Source: Mastigocoleus testarum BC008
GTDB lineage: Bacteria; Cyanobacteriota; Cyanobacteriia; Cyanobacteriales; Nostocaceae
Direction of reading: 5' to 3'
Assembly (NCBI RefSeq): GCF_001456025.1
Contig: NZ_LMTZ01000104.1
Location: 44,275-108,274 of the forward strand
Length of the DNA: 64,000 nucleotides
Under the pieces are notes generated by a model. That model had not been told where the DNA came from and ran no database searches. It worked only from the letters and a program-made list of their open reading frames with translations. Both the position numbers and the translations under genes were made by a program. This document shows, one piece after another, positions 10,628 to 18,283 of this stretch (position 1 is the stretch's first letter; each line of letters begins with the position of its first letter).

Positions 10628-11245
10628 ATGGGATTTTATTCACAAAATATTCTTCCTTACCTTCTTGATTGGTCGCTGTCGGTTCCTAGCGTCGGTAAAT
10701 ACCGTCAAGAAGTATTAGCTAATGTGGAGGGGGAAGTATTAGAAATTGGCTTTGGTACGGGTTTAAATCTTTCCTATTATCCCGAAAGCATTCGCAAAAT
10801 TATCACTATCGATAGTAATCCTGGAGTTCATAAATTAGCTCAAAAACGGATTGGAAAATCTTCGATTACTGTAGACCACAGAATTTTAAGTGGTGAAAAT
10901 CTACCGATGGCAGATAATACATTTGATAGTGTTGTAAGTACTTGGACCTTATGTAGTATTCATTATGTTGAACAAGCCCTCAAAGAAATTTACCGAGTCT
11001 TGAAACCGGGTGGTAAATTCTTTTTTATCGAACATGGACTAAGTAATGAACCTGAAGTTCAAGTTTGGCAAAATCGATTAAATCCAGTACAAAAAGTTAT
11101 TGGTGATGGTTGTCATCTTAATCGCAATATTCGACAAATTATCGAACAACAATTTAGCAAAGTAAGTTTAGAAGAATTTTATTTAGAGAATGAACCTAAA
11201 TTTTTAGGCTATACATATAAAGGAATTGCAACTAAAGCAGTTTAA
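10628..11245 (+). CDS. Class I SAM-dependent methyltransferase, METTL7-like
   Basis: 205 residues. Motif I for SAM binding is EIGFGTG at 39-45, followed by the acidic residue of motif II (ITIDSNPG) and ADNTFDSVVSTWTLCSI, the usual post-motif of the Methyltransf_11 fold. The later part (FIEHGLS, WQNRLNPVQKVIGDGCHLNR) is the pattern of the METTL7/AAM-B group, whose members act on thiols or lipids. The substrate cannot be read from sequence. The full fold appears to be present, with no signal peptide or membrane segment. The start is the ATG 9 bases after GGGGAAAA. The stop lies 19 bases from the convergent end of murJ. Confidence 0.8.
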   Translation: MGFYSQNILPYLLDWSLSVPSVGKYRQEVLANVEGEVLEIGFGTGLNLSYYPESIRKIITIDSNPGVHKLAQKRIGKSSITVDHRILSGENLPMADNTFDSVVSTWTLCSIHYVEQALKEIYRVLKPGGKFFFIEHGLSNEPEVQVWQNRLNPVQKVIGDGCHLNRNIRQIIEQQFSKVSLEEFYLENEPKFLGYTYKGIATKAV

Positions 11246-11264
11246 GATAATATCTCACGACGAT

Positions 11265-12911
11265 TCATTTACGAAACTTTGCAAATAATAAATCAACTTC
11301 TTTTATCCGTAATGTGATCGCGATCAGAATAAAAACAATTGAGCCAAAAAGTGCAGATATACTCAGTTGAACTAAATTAAATATTAATCCTTCAGTTTGT
11401 AAGTTTTTTTCAATTTCTAAATTTTCAATTTCTAAATTTTCAAGTCCCCAAGTTTCAAGTCCCAAAGTTTCGAATCCCAAGCTTGTCACCCAAGCTGTTA
11501 AACCCGCAACTATACTTGCTGCGATCGCACTCAAAATTGGTAAACCCCATTTCCCCCAAGGTAAACCTTCAAGTTGACGATGCAAATAAACTAATAACAT
11601 TCCCCCAGCAATTAAATTCACTCCCATCGAAGCGAATACTAAACCTGACATACCAAAGTATTTTACAAAAATGTAATCTAAGCCAACATTAAGCAAAATA
11701 TTAAATCCACTGATACGAAATGGGGTTTTAGCATCATTCAAGGCGTAACATACCCGCGTCAATATCTGTCTCCCGACGCTAGGAAACATTCCCAAGCTGT
11801 AAACTACTAAAACCGATGACACCATTTGCACTGCTGCGTTATCAAATGACTGACGTTGGTAAACTATTTTGACAATGGGAGTCGCCAGCGCCATCATCAA
11901 AGCGCTCAAAGGTAAAATTATCAAAGCAGTAATTATGATACTTTGACGGACTTGTTCTTTAAGTTGCTCCCATTCTCGATTTGCTGCTAGTCGGGAAAAT
12001 CTTGGTAATAAGGGAACTAGCAAGATACTGGAAAGCAATCCTCTGGGTGTTTGCGAGAGTAACTCAGCATAGCTCAAAGTCGCAGCAGCTTGGGGAATAT
12101 AAGAAGCAAACCGTAAGTCTACATATAAGTTGATATTGGACATCCCAGCAGAAAGGGTTGCAGGAGCCATCAAGCGCATAACCTCCCCAACTTCTGGAGA
12201 ACGAAAATTAAATCGGGGACGAATTGTTAATAAACCTTCCCGCGCTTGTACCACTAATTGGACGCACCATTGTAGTAAAGCACCTGCTAATGTTCCCCCA
12301 GCTAAAACCATTCCACCCAAAAGCAAATTTTGCGGAGTATTGATTTCACCTCCCAAACGCCAAGTTAAAATACCCAAGCTGGTAATTACAGCAATACTTG
12401 ATAGCATTGGACTTACGGAAGGTAGCCAGTATAAATCAGCTGCGTTCAAACTACCAATTCCTACTCCAATTAATCCCGCTAATAAAGCCAGGGGAGCCAT
12501 AATTTGTAATTGGGAAATTGCAATTTCTCTTACTTGAGAGTTTATTTCCCCAGAACTTAAACCCGGTGCGACCAAATCAATTAAAAAAGGTGCAAAAACA
12601 ATTATTCCCAGAGTTACAGGTATTAAAATTAAAGTTAATAAGGTGGCAATAGTTGCAACTATATCGGCGCTGTCTTTTTCATCTCGTCTGGCTAAAATGC
12701 TGACTAAAGCAGTGTGTAACGGACCATTTAAACCGCCGACAACTATCAGTAAAAATCCGGGGAGAATATAAGCATAATTAAAAGCATTTACTACAGTACC
12801 TACTCCAAAAACAGCAGCCATGGTAGTCGAACGTAATAAACCAAATAGCTTACTGATGAGGGTTGCGATCGCAACTATTCCGGCAATGTTTTTGAGGGAG
12901 CGGGGTTTCAT
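11265..12911 (-). CDS. murJ: Lipid II flippase MurJ (MviN)
   Basis: 548 residues with a MATE-like multi-helix membrane layout (about 14 segments). It begins SLKNIAGIVAIATLISKLFGLLR, the conserved start of MurJ, and contains the GMFPSVGRQILTRVCYALNDAKTPF region. MurJ flips lipid-linked peptidoglycan precursor across the plasma membrane. Between the last two helices, at about residues 477-508, is an odd acidic repeat (ETLGLETWGLENLEIENLEIEK) encoded by repetitive DNA at 11409-11481; normal MurJ proteins have a short loop there. It does not break the frame. It is a single gene, with no obvious operon partner, converging on the methyltransferase. Confidence 0.93.
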   Translation of the reverse strand: MKPRSLKNIAGIVAIATLISKLFGLLRSTTMAAVFGVGTVVNAFNYAYILPGFLLIVVGGLNGPLHTALVSILARRDEKDSADIVATIATLLTLILIPVTLGIIVFAPFLIDLVAPGLSSGEINSQVREIAISQLQIMAPLALLAGLIGVGIGSLNAADLYWLPSVSPMLSSIAVITSLGILTWRLGGEINTPQNLLLGGMVLAGGTLAGALLQWCVQLVVQAREGLLTIRPRFNFRSPEVGEVMRLMAPATLSAGMSNINLYVDLRFASYIPQAAATLSYAELLSQTPRGLLSSILLVPLLPRFSRLAANREWEQLKEQVRQSIIITALIILPLSALMMALATPIVKIVYQRQSFDNAAVQMVSSVLVVYSLGMFPSVGRQILTRVCYALNDAKTPFRISGFNILLNVGLDYIFVKYFGMSGLVFASMGVNLIAGGMLLVYLHRQLEGLPWGKWGLPILSAIAASIVAGLTAWVTSLGFETLGLETWGLENLEIENLEIEKNLQTEGLIFNLVQLSISALFGSIVFILIAITLRIKEVDLLFAKFRK

Positions 12912-13023
12912 TGGGGTTGGGGATTGGGGGTTTGCGTTAGCGTTAGCGTGGCGTTAACCATAAGTGCTGCGTGCCGCCACAAGTAGCATATAAGTATTAG
13001 GTATTGCGGGGGCTCGTTTGTTT

Positions 13024-13205
13024 TCAAAATGACCCAACCCCCTCCTAAGCTTACCTAAGGTATACAAACTCTCTCCTAACCTCCCAAAATCACATAACCC
13101 CCTCCTAAGCTTACCTAAGGTATACAAACTCCCTTCTAACCTCCCAAAATCACATAACCCCCTCCTAAGCTTACCTAAGGTATACAAACTCCCTCCTAAC
13201 CTCCC
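13024..13205. repeat. 60-bp direct tandem repeat, three copies
   Basis: Three nearly identical 60-base units in register run from 13024: each contains CCTCCTAAGCTTACCTAAGG, then TATACAAACT and CTCCTAACCTCCCAAAATCA. Copies differ at only one to three positions. Because 60 is a multiple of three, an open frame of 99 codons (12954-13253, minus) crosses it, with a 20-residue repeat LGKLRRGLCDFGRL...; I regard that frame as non-coding. The same CCTCCCnnnGGGAGG words recur at 18.1 and 43.8 kb. Confidence 0.9.
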
Positions 13206-13243
13206 CCAAGGGAGGAATGACACAGTACTAGTTTCTACAATAC

Positions 13244-14239
13244 CTAATTCCATCTTTTCAGGGACGTTTGCAAAATCACTTCAATTAAATCTCTGTAAGA
13301 TAAACCATTCTGAAGGGCTATTTGAGCTAAGGAACGTTCGGGATGTAAAGTTGCATCGGCGTTAATATCTAATAAATATGCTTGATTACTGGCAGAAAAA
13401 TTATCAGCAGAAACCCGGAAATCAAAAGTAGCATAATCTAAGGGTTTGAATAATTGCATTAAATCTAAAGTTACATCTTTTAGCTTTTGCAACTCTGGAA
13501 GAGACAAATCCACATTGATTTTTCCGAAACCACCACGGCGCTTTGCTTGTAGGTCTAAAACTTGCTCTTGCATAACTGCACCTTCTGTTGTTACGGTTTC
13601 CACTGCACCAATAAACACGGGTGCATCATTTCCCACCACACCTACGGTAATTTCACGTCCGGGAATAAACTGCTCGCACAACACTGCGGCTTGAAATTGC
13701 TGATGTAATTGCTTTACTTGATTTTGTAATTCTGATAATCCTGTCGATACTTCCCAAACTTGCAAACCTAAGGAATAACCTTCACAAGCAGGTTTGAGAA
13801 TACATTTTTTCCAAAGTGGTAGATTGACAATTTCTTCACCAACCCCATAACGACACCAAGGGGGTGTTAAAATTCCTCGCCATTGCAAAACCGGTTTGAG
13901 AAAATCTTTATTAAGCGTCAGACTTTTGACCGTTGTATCTCCACCGGTGTAAGGTATACCCAATTGTTCTAAAATCGCCGGTGCAAGGGCGGTACGGTTG
14001 CGCGATGTGGTTCTAACGGAAAGATTCCAGATGAATTCTGGTAATTGATTTTGTCGCCATCTTTCCAATAAATTATCTAATGTACCAATTAAATCCACAT
14101 CGTAACCTAAAGCTGTTAAATTAGTGGCGACAGCTTCCACTTCTTCGGTTTCGCGCCAGTGGTAGTGGGTTTCTTCTGTTGCGTCAGAGTTAGACATGAT
14201 GTCCGATTGACGCTCGAATAGGATTCCGATTTTTCGCAT
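13244..14239 (-). CDS. D-alanine-D-alanine ligase-like ATP-grasp protein
   Basis: 331 residues from the ATG at 14239 (MRKIGILFERQ), which matches the family start. A TTG at 14260 overlapping the upstream stop as TTGA would add seven residues. The N-terminal half has the Ddl-like fold with the stretch IPYTGGDTTVKSLTLNKDFLK. The ATP-grasp part has KPACEGYSLGL, LCEQFIPGREITVGV and FDFRVSADN. The terminal metal/substrate motif is LLDINADATLHPERS, whereas true Ddl enzymes have a DxNTxPG-type sequence followed by S. The Asn is kept but the Pro-Gly is not, so the substrate may not be D-Ala. The gene directly follows the TetR fusion gene and is probably translated with it. It could be a peptide or amino-acid ligase of another specificity. 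Confidence 0.75.
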   Translation of the reverse strand: MRKIGILFERQSDIMSNSDATEETHYHWRETEEVEAVATNLTALGYDVDLIGTLDNLLERWRQNQLPEFIWNLSVRTTSRNRTALAPAILEQLGIPYTGGDTTVKSLTLNKDFLKPVLQWRGILTPPWCRYGVGEEIVNLPLWKKCILKPACEGYSLGLQVWEVSTGLSELQNQVKQLHQQFQAAVLCEQFIPGREITVGVVGNDAPVFIGAVETVTTEGAVMQEQVLDLQAKRRGGFGKINVDLSLPELQKLKDVTLDLMQLFKPLDYATFDFRVSADNFSASNQAYLLDINADATLHPERSLAQIALQNGLSYRDLIEVILQTSLKRWN

Positions 14240-14256
14240 TTTTTGAGGTAGAAGTG

Positions 14257-15219
14257 TCAATTAATTAAATCTCTTTTTATCTGCTTGACCCAATTAATCA
14301 CAGTATTATGAGAAACTCCGGTTTTTTTCTCAATCGCCCGAAACCCCATACCTCCCCGATATAAACCCAAGCATCGCTGCTTAACTTCCTCTGGATAACC
14401 TTTAGGTGAATAATTCCCTGAAAACTGCTTTCCACATTCTTTGCAAATATAGCGTTGCTTATTGTGACGATGACCATTTTTAGAAATTCGTTCTGATTTG
14501 CAATGGGGACATTTCATTACTTGGGATTCTTGTGGGGTGGATATCTCAACTTTTTCATTATTTAATTGTGCAATCATTACTTTGTTGTGCAAAGCTTCAT
14601 CCCCAACATGGGGACGTAGGTAAGCTGTAATTAAATTTTTGATTTGAGAAATGATTTGCTGACGGTAGGTTTCATCGCTGCGTAAAGCAACCAGTAACAG
14701 TGCATTACCCGATTGCGTGCATACGTCGGCGAGCAAATGACACTTGTGAGAACTCAAGTTAGGATTGCGTAAGGAAAGCATGTTTGCAAGTCCCTTAACA
14801 AACTCCTGAGTAAAGCTTTCATCAATAGATTTAAAAATAGTGGAATTGGTAAAATATTGGATAAACATGACTTTGGGAGCGGGATTATCAAAGAATTTCA
14901 CGCATTTTTCCACCATCTGCGCGATAAATTCTTCTAAAGGTAGTTGAGCCATTTCTGAGCTATACATTTGCTCGCCTAAAATACGCCCTTGTTCGATGTG
15001 ACGCAATTCCAAGGCGTGAAAAATCGCTAATTTGTCCGGGAAGAATTGGTAAAGGGAACCTACCGCAGTATCGGCGCGAGTTGCAATGTCATGAGTTGTT
15101 GCTGCATCAAAACCCATCTCTAAAAATACTTCTGCTGCTGTATCTAAAATTCGATTGACGCGCTCTTTACTACGCTTTTGCTTTGGTTGACGGCGCATTG
15201 ATGGCTTTTCGCTTGTCAT
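14257..15219 (-). CDS. TetR/AcrR regulator fused to an IS1 InsA-like zinc ribbon and HTH
   Basis: 320 residues. Residues 17-65 form a TetR DNA-binding domain (VNRILDTAAEVFLEMGFDAATTHDI, then VGSLYQFFPDKLAIFHAL), and 66-210 is the helical ligand/dimer domain. After a linker, residues 237-262 carry CPHC...CKEC, a four-cysteine zinc ribbon of the type found in InsA of IS1. It is followed by an HTH at about 277-316 (GFRAIEKKTGVSHNTVINWVKQI). TetR proteins normally end near residue 200, so the last 100 residues are an added domain. No transposase catalytic part, terminal repeats or frame break are seen. It is divergent from the Rieske gene across 155 bases and overlaps the ligase-like gene, fitting autoregulation plus local control. 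The effector is unknown. Confidence 0.85.
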   Translation of the reverse strand: MTSEKPSMRRQPKQKRSKERVNRILDTAAEVFLEMGFDAATTHDIATRADTAVGSLYQFFPDKLAIFHALELRHIEQGRILGEQMYSSEMAQLPLEEFIAQMVEKCVKFFDNPAPKVMFIQYFTNSTIFKSIDESFTQEFVKGLANMLSLRNPNLSSHKCHLLADVCTQSGNALLLVALRSDETYRQQIISQIKNLITAYLRPHVGDEALHNKVMIAQLNNEKVEISTPQESQVMKCPHCKSERISKNGHRHNKQRYICKECGKQFSGNYSPKGYPEEVKQRCLGLYRGGMGFRAIEKKTGVSHNTVINWVKQIKRDLIN

Positions 15220-15248
15220 TTATTTAACTAATTTTCTTGCTTCTTGTT

Positions 15249-15304
15249 GACAAACATGAAATATTTGTCATATTTTAAATTTAATAAAACATGAATAATC
15301 TGTC
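15249..15304. promoter_or_regulatory. Candidate TetR operator: palindrome plus direct repeat
   Basis: In the divergent promoter region, 15249-15269 reads GACAAAcATgaaATaTTTGTC, an imperfect palindrome with six-base perfect arms. A second partial copy (AAACATGAATAATCTGTC) lies at 15287-15304, 35 bases on in the same orientation. The position between a TetR gene and its divergent neighbour is typical for TetR operators. Binding is inferred. Confidence 0.55.
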
Positions 15305-15374
15305 GCAATTATAGCTATTTCGGGGAATTATTAGTAATTCACCCCGGATTAATGTGCAATGCAGGGAGGAAAGA

Positions 15375-15872
15375 ATGAAACCCGTATTACCCGGTGCGCC
15401 TTGGTTAATTGCTCATAAGTCGATGTTGGGAATAAACAAGCCAAATAAAATCACTTTAAACGGTAAGGATTATGTGATTTGGCAAAATGCTAAAGGAGAA
15501 GTTTTTGCACTCGATAATATTTGTCCGCACATGCAAGCACCTTTATCGAATGGTTGGGTTTGCAAAGAAAGAAATACGATTGCTTGTCCTTTTCATGCTT
15601 TGGAATTTGACACAAAAGGTAGGCTTTATCAAGATGAAAAATTTAACATTCAATCTTTAGCTGAACCTTTAGAACTAAAGATGATCGGAACTCAATTTCA
15701 ATATCCATTTTTGAAAAGCTTATTGAAAAAATCATTGCTCAAGGCTATAGATACAATTGTAGAGCAAGATACTACTGCTGTAGAAAATCTATATCCCCGA
15801 CAAAATCCTAAAATTAAACTACCCAATGAAGAAATTATGTTTTATGCAGAGCAACTTTACCAACAATGGTGA
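15375..15872 (+). CDS. Rieske [2Fe-2S] protein
   Basis: 165 residues from the ATG at 15375, chosen because GGGAGGAAAGA lies directly before it; an upstream ATG at 15354 has no such site. The Rieske ligands are C50-P-H52 and C71-P-F-H74 (CPHMQAPLSNGW ... ACPFHALEFD), the complete two-Cys two-His set. There is no membrane segment or oxygenase catalytic domain, so this looks like a soluble Rieske-type ferredoxin or small subunit; the C-terminal 60 residues are helical and unrecognised. The gene stands alone on this strand and is divergent from the TetR-InsA regulator, which may control it. The electron partner is unknown. Confidence 0.8.
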   Translation: MKPVLPGAPWLIAHKSMLGINKPNKITLNGKDYVIWQNAKGEVFALDNICPHMQAPLSNGWVCKERNTIACPFHALEFDTKGRLYQDEKFNIQSLAEPLELKMIGTQFQYPFLKSLLKKSLLKAIDTIVEQDTTAVENLYPRQNPKIKLPNEEIMFYAEQLYQQW

Positions 15873-16319
15873 CAATATTTTGGGATTTTAAATTTGGGAT
15901 ACTATGGTGTGTTTTCCCAAAAAATCCCGAGAGACACCCCACCGGGTCGTCTCTACAATTTGACTTTTGTTAGCGCTTAGCGATAGTGTACCGCAGGTAG
16001 CGCAGCTATAGGTATTGCCTGGCGTTTAGCCACATTTTGACTTATGTCCTACGGACACGCAATAACTACGTTACGCTTTGCTAGGCGCTAATGAATTTTG
16101 AATTTTGACTTATGTCCTACGGACACGCTATAGCTATAGCTGCGCTACCTGCGGAGCCGCTACCTACGGATCCGCTAATGACTTATGTCCTACGGACACG
16201 CTACGCTAATGACTTTTAACTTATGTCCTACGGACACGCTATAGCTATAGCTGCGCTACCTTGCGGATCCGCTAATGACTTTTAACTTCTTACTTCCCCT
16301 CCTGGGGCGATCGCATCAA
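15873..16319. repeat. Intergenic cluster of a palindromic 20-bp repeat
   Basis: CTTATGTCCTACGGACACGC occurs four times without change, at 16041, 16109, 16182 and 16220. The core TGTCC-TAC-GGACA is a hairpin. Between copies are GCTATAGCTATAGCTGCGCTACC and CCGCTAATGACTTTT phrases, also repeated. No gene is seen. A reversed variant lies at 10355. It looks like a small non-autonomous dispersed repeat. Confidence 0.8.
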
Positions 16320-17459
16320 TTAATCCCCCAACCAAACCGTATCCTCATTAACCCCAACCACCATCAAACCAGACTTATCCAAACCCCGTCTTACCTGATG
16401 CCATCTAGCCACTAGCTGCATCGGCGAACCTTCAAGCAAACCCACTAATTCTAACTTTCCGTCAGAATGGGTCAAAATATAACGAAAACGTTTCACCGAA
16501 CCATTACAATGCTGACGTATTTCTTCCACTAATTTGATAGCTTCGATAATTGGTAACTGAAAATGAGTCGCATGTTTTACGGGTCGTGGATGAAATAAAT
16601 ATTGAGGAATCACACCCAAGCGATGCAGACGTTTGAATAATTCAGTCATTGTATTTACTTCTGCATTGACTCCCCGCATCATTGCTATTTGCGAAGTTAA
16701 TACACAACCAGCTTGTCTTAAGTTAGATAATGCTTTTTCTGTGATCACTGTGATTTCTCGAGGATGGTCAAAATGACATTGAATGACGATTTGAAATCGA
16801 GAATTATATTGATGTAAAACTTCTAGTAATTCTGGGTCCGTAGTGAAACGAGAAGGAAGAAAAGCAGGTAACTTGCTACTTATGCGAATTTGCCACAGGT
16901 GAGGAATTTGCGATAATGCTGCAAACAGGTTAGCTAAACGACGAGTACTGCAAATCATGGGGTCACCACCAGAAAGCAACACATTATCAATTTCCGGATG
17001 CTGTTTGATGTAGGATATTGCTTCTTGTAAATCTTCGATAGTCTCCTTGACCATTACATCCTTACTCATCAACCGTCGTCGAAAACAATAACGACAGTGA
17101 CCTGCACAAGCCTGAGTGACAATTAATACCGCTGTTTGCTCGTATTTATGCTGTAAGCCAGGAATGATAGTTGAAAACTCTTCACCACTAGTATCAAGGG
17201 AACCTAAATCATTCTCTTCATAGGGTGATGGAAGTAGCAATTGACGCAAAGGATCTGCAGGATTTTGCCAATTTATTAGATCAGCGTAACCCACAGGAAC
17301 CATTAAAGGAAAACGTTGTTTTGCATTCTCAATTAATTGCTTATCTGCATCATCGAGAGACAACCAATCTTCTGCAGATTTAGATAAATTCAGGCTTTCA
17401 ATTAATTCGTCTCGCCAATTTCTTACTTGTGGGAGTTTCTCACCTATCAACTCTGTCAT
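16320..17459 (-). CDS. KamA-family radical SAM protein (lysine 2,3-aminomutase-like)
   Basis: 379 residues. The radical SAM cluster motif is C118-x3-C122-x2-C125 in QACAGHCRYCFRRRLM. DNVLLSGGDPM and IRISSKLPAFLPSR are typical of the KamA/EpmB group, as are QYLFHPRPVKHATHF and the final domain. Such enzymes use S-adenosylmethionine and pyridoxal phosphate to move the amino group of lysine from C2 to C3, either on free lysine or (EpmB) for elongation factor P. Which of these applies is not decidable from this window, since neither an EpmA-like ligase nor a beta-lysine acetyltransferase is next to it. It is monocistronic by spacing. The start ATG at 17459 gives the family's normal length. Confidence 0.8.
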   Translation of the reverse strand: MTELIGEKLPQVRNWRDELIESLNLSKSAEDWLSLDDADKQLIENAKQRFPLMVPVGYADLINWQNPADPLRQLLLPSPYEENDLGSLDTSGEEFSTIIPGLQHKYEQTAVLIVTQACAGHCRYCFRRRLMSKDVMVKETIEDLQEAISYIKQHPEIDNVLLSGGDPMICSTRRLANLFAALSQIPHLWQIRISSKLPAFLPSRFTTDPELLEVLHQYNSRFQIVIQCHFDHPREITVITEKALSNLRQAGCVLTSQIAMMRGVNAEVNTMTELFKRLHRLGVIPQYLFHPRPVKHATHFQLPIIEAIKLVEEIRQHCNGSVKRFRYILTHSDGKLELVGLLEGSPMQLVARWHQVRRGLDKSGLMVVGVNEDTVWLGD

Positions 17460-17860
17460 GGATGGTTACCTCACGCAGGAAATTGCTTTCATTATCAAAA
17501 TTAAACCATAAATATTTGATAAGTAATATCTATTGCTTTGAATATATGAGTGACCTATGAGGAGAGAGTCAAAACCCTAACAATAATAGATTTCTGTATG
17601 TATCAATGCCCTAACCTAATTATCTAAACCTATAAAATATGCAGGATTTTCCAGTTCTACAAACACCTCAGGGGGAGCATCTCACTTTTCAAAATTTGGG
17701 AGTTCCCCACCACCAATAACAACAATTTTCATTTTTCAAACATGCGATCGCAACGAAAATCAATTATGAGTAGATCCAGCACCAACTAATAATAAGCTCT
17801 GTAATTGATTGGAGAATCAAGAAAAATTTACTCTCATCAACAACAATATTTATTGATAGA
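17460..17860. other. Spacer without recognisable gene
   Basis: About 400 AT-rich bases between the start of the radical SAM gene and the end of feoC. It contains a HIP1 site at 17744. I see no credible ORF, RNA gene or strong hairpin with a T run. Confidence 0.5.
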
Positions 17861-18088
17861 TTATTTCTTGATATTCACCCATTCGTAAAACTCGATCGCT
17901 TCATCAGCACAGCTATGACATCCACCACATGTTTTACTATCTTCCATCTTACGAATCCGACCTTTACGAATTAACCGACCGAGCATACCTCGTAAAGCAT
18001 CCGCATCAATACGAAAATGTAACTGTAGCTCGGCAAGAGAAACTTTTTTGTGTCGAACAAAAAATTGTTGCAATTCTTGTAAAACCAT
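17861..18088 (-). CDS. feoC: FeoC-like [Fe-S] winged-helix regulator
   Basis: 75 residues. The first 48 residues form a winged helix (LQQFFVRHKKVSLAELQLHF, ALRGMLGRLIRKGRI). It is followed by a cysteine cluster C54-x2-C57-x2-C60 in TCGGCHSC. FeoC proteins are small partners of FeoB that may bind an Fe-S cluster and affect FeoB stability or transcription. Only three cysteines lie in the cluster here, where enterobacterial FeoC has four. The gene lies about 195 bases downstream of feoB on the same strand, so it probably belongs to the same transcript. Confidence 0.8.
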   Translation of the reverse strand: MVLQELQQFFVRHKKVSLAELQLHFRIDADALRGMLGRLIRKGRIRKMEDSKTCGGCHSCADEAIEFYEWVNIKK

Positions 18089-18283
18089 TTTTAAATTCAG
18101 TTATGTTAATTCCTCCCTGGGGGTAGGTTAGGAGGAGTTTGGGAGATTAAGGGGGAGTCAGAGGGGCTATGACGGCTTCAGAGAGTTTAGGACGTGATCA
18201 GTTAGAGAGGTTAGGGAGGAATTAGGAAGCTTAACATGGGATTATTTAGCCTTGGCTTTTGACTTCCGCAAAGCGGAGTGGTG

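Noticed and set aside
12954..13253. 99-codon minus-strand ORF with a 20-residue repeat
   Set aside because: It is created by the 60-bp tandem repeat; there is no ribosome-binding site and the DNA words are typical of spacers.
14257..14980. Remnant of an IS1 element
   Set aside because: Only an InsA-like DNA-binding part is present, in frame with TetR; there is no InsB part, terminal repeat or target duplication.
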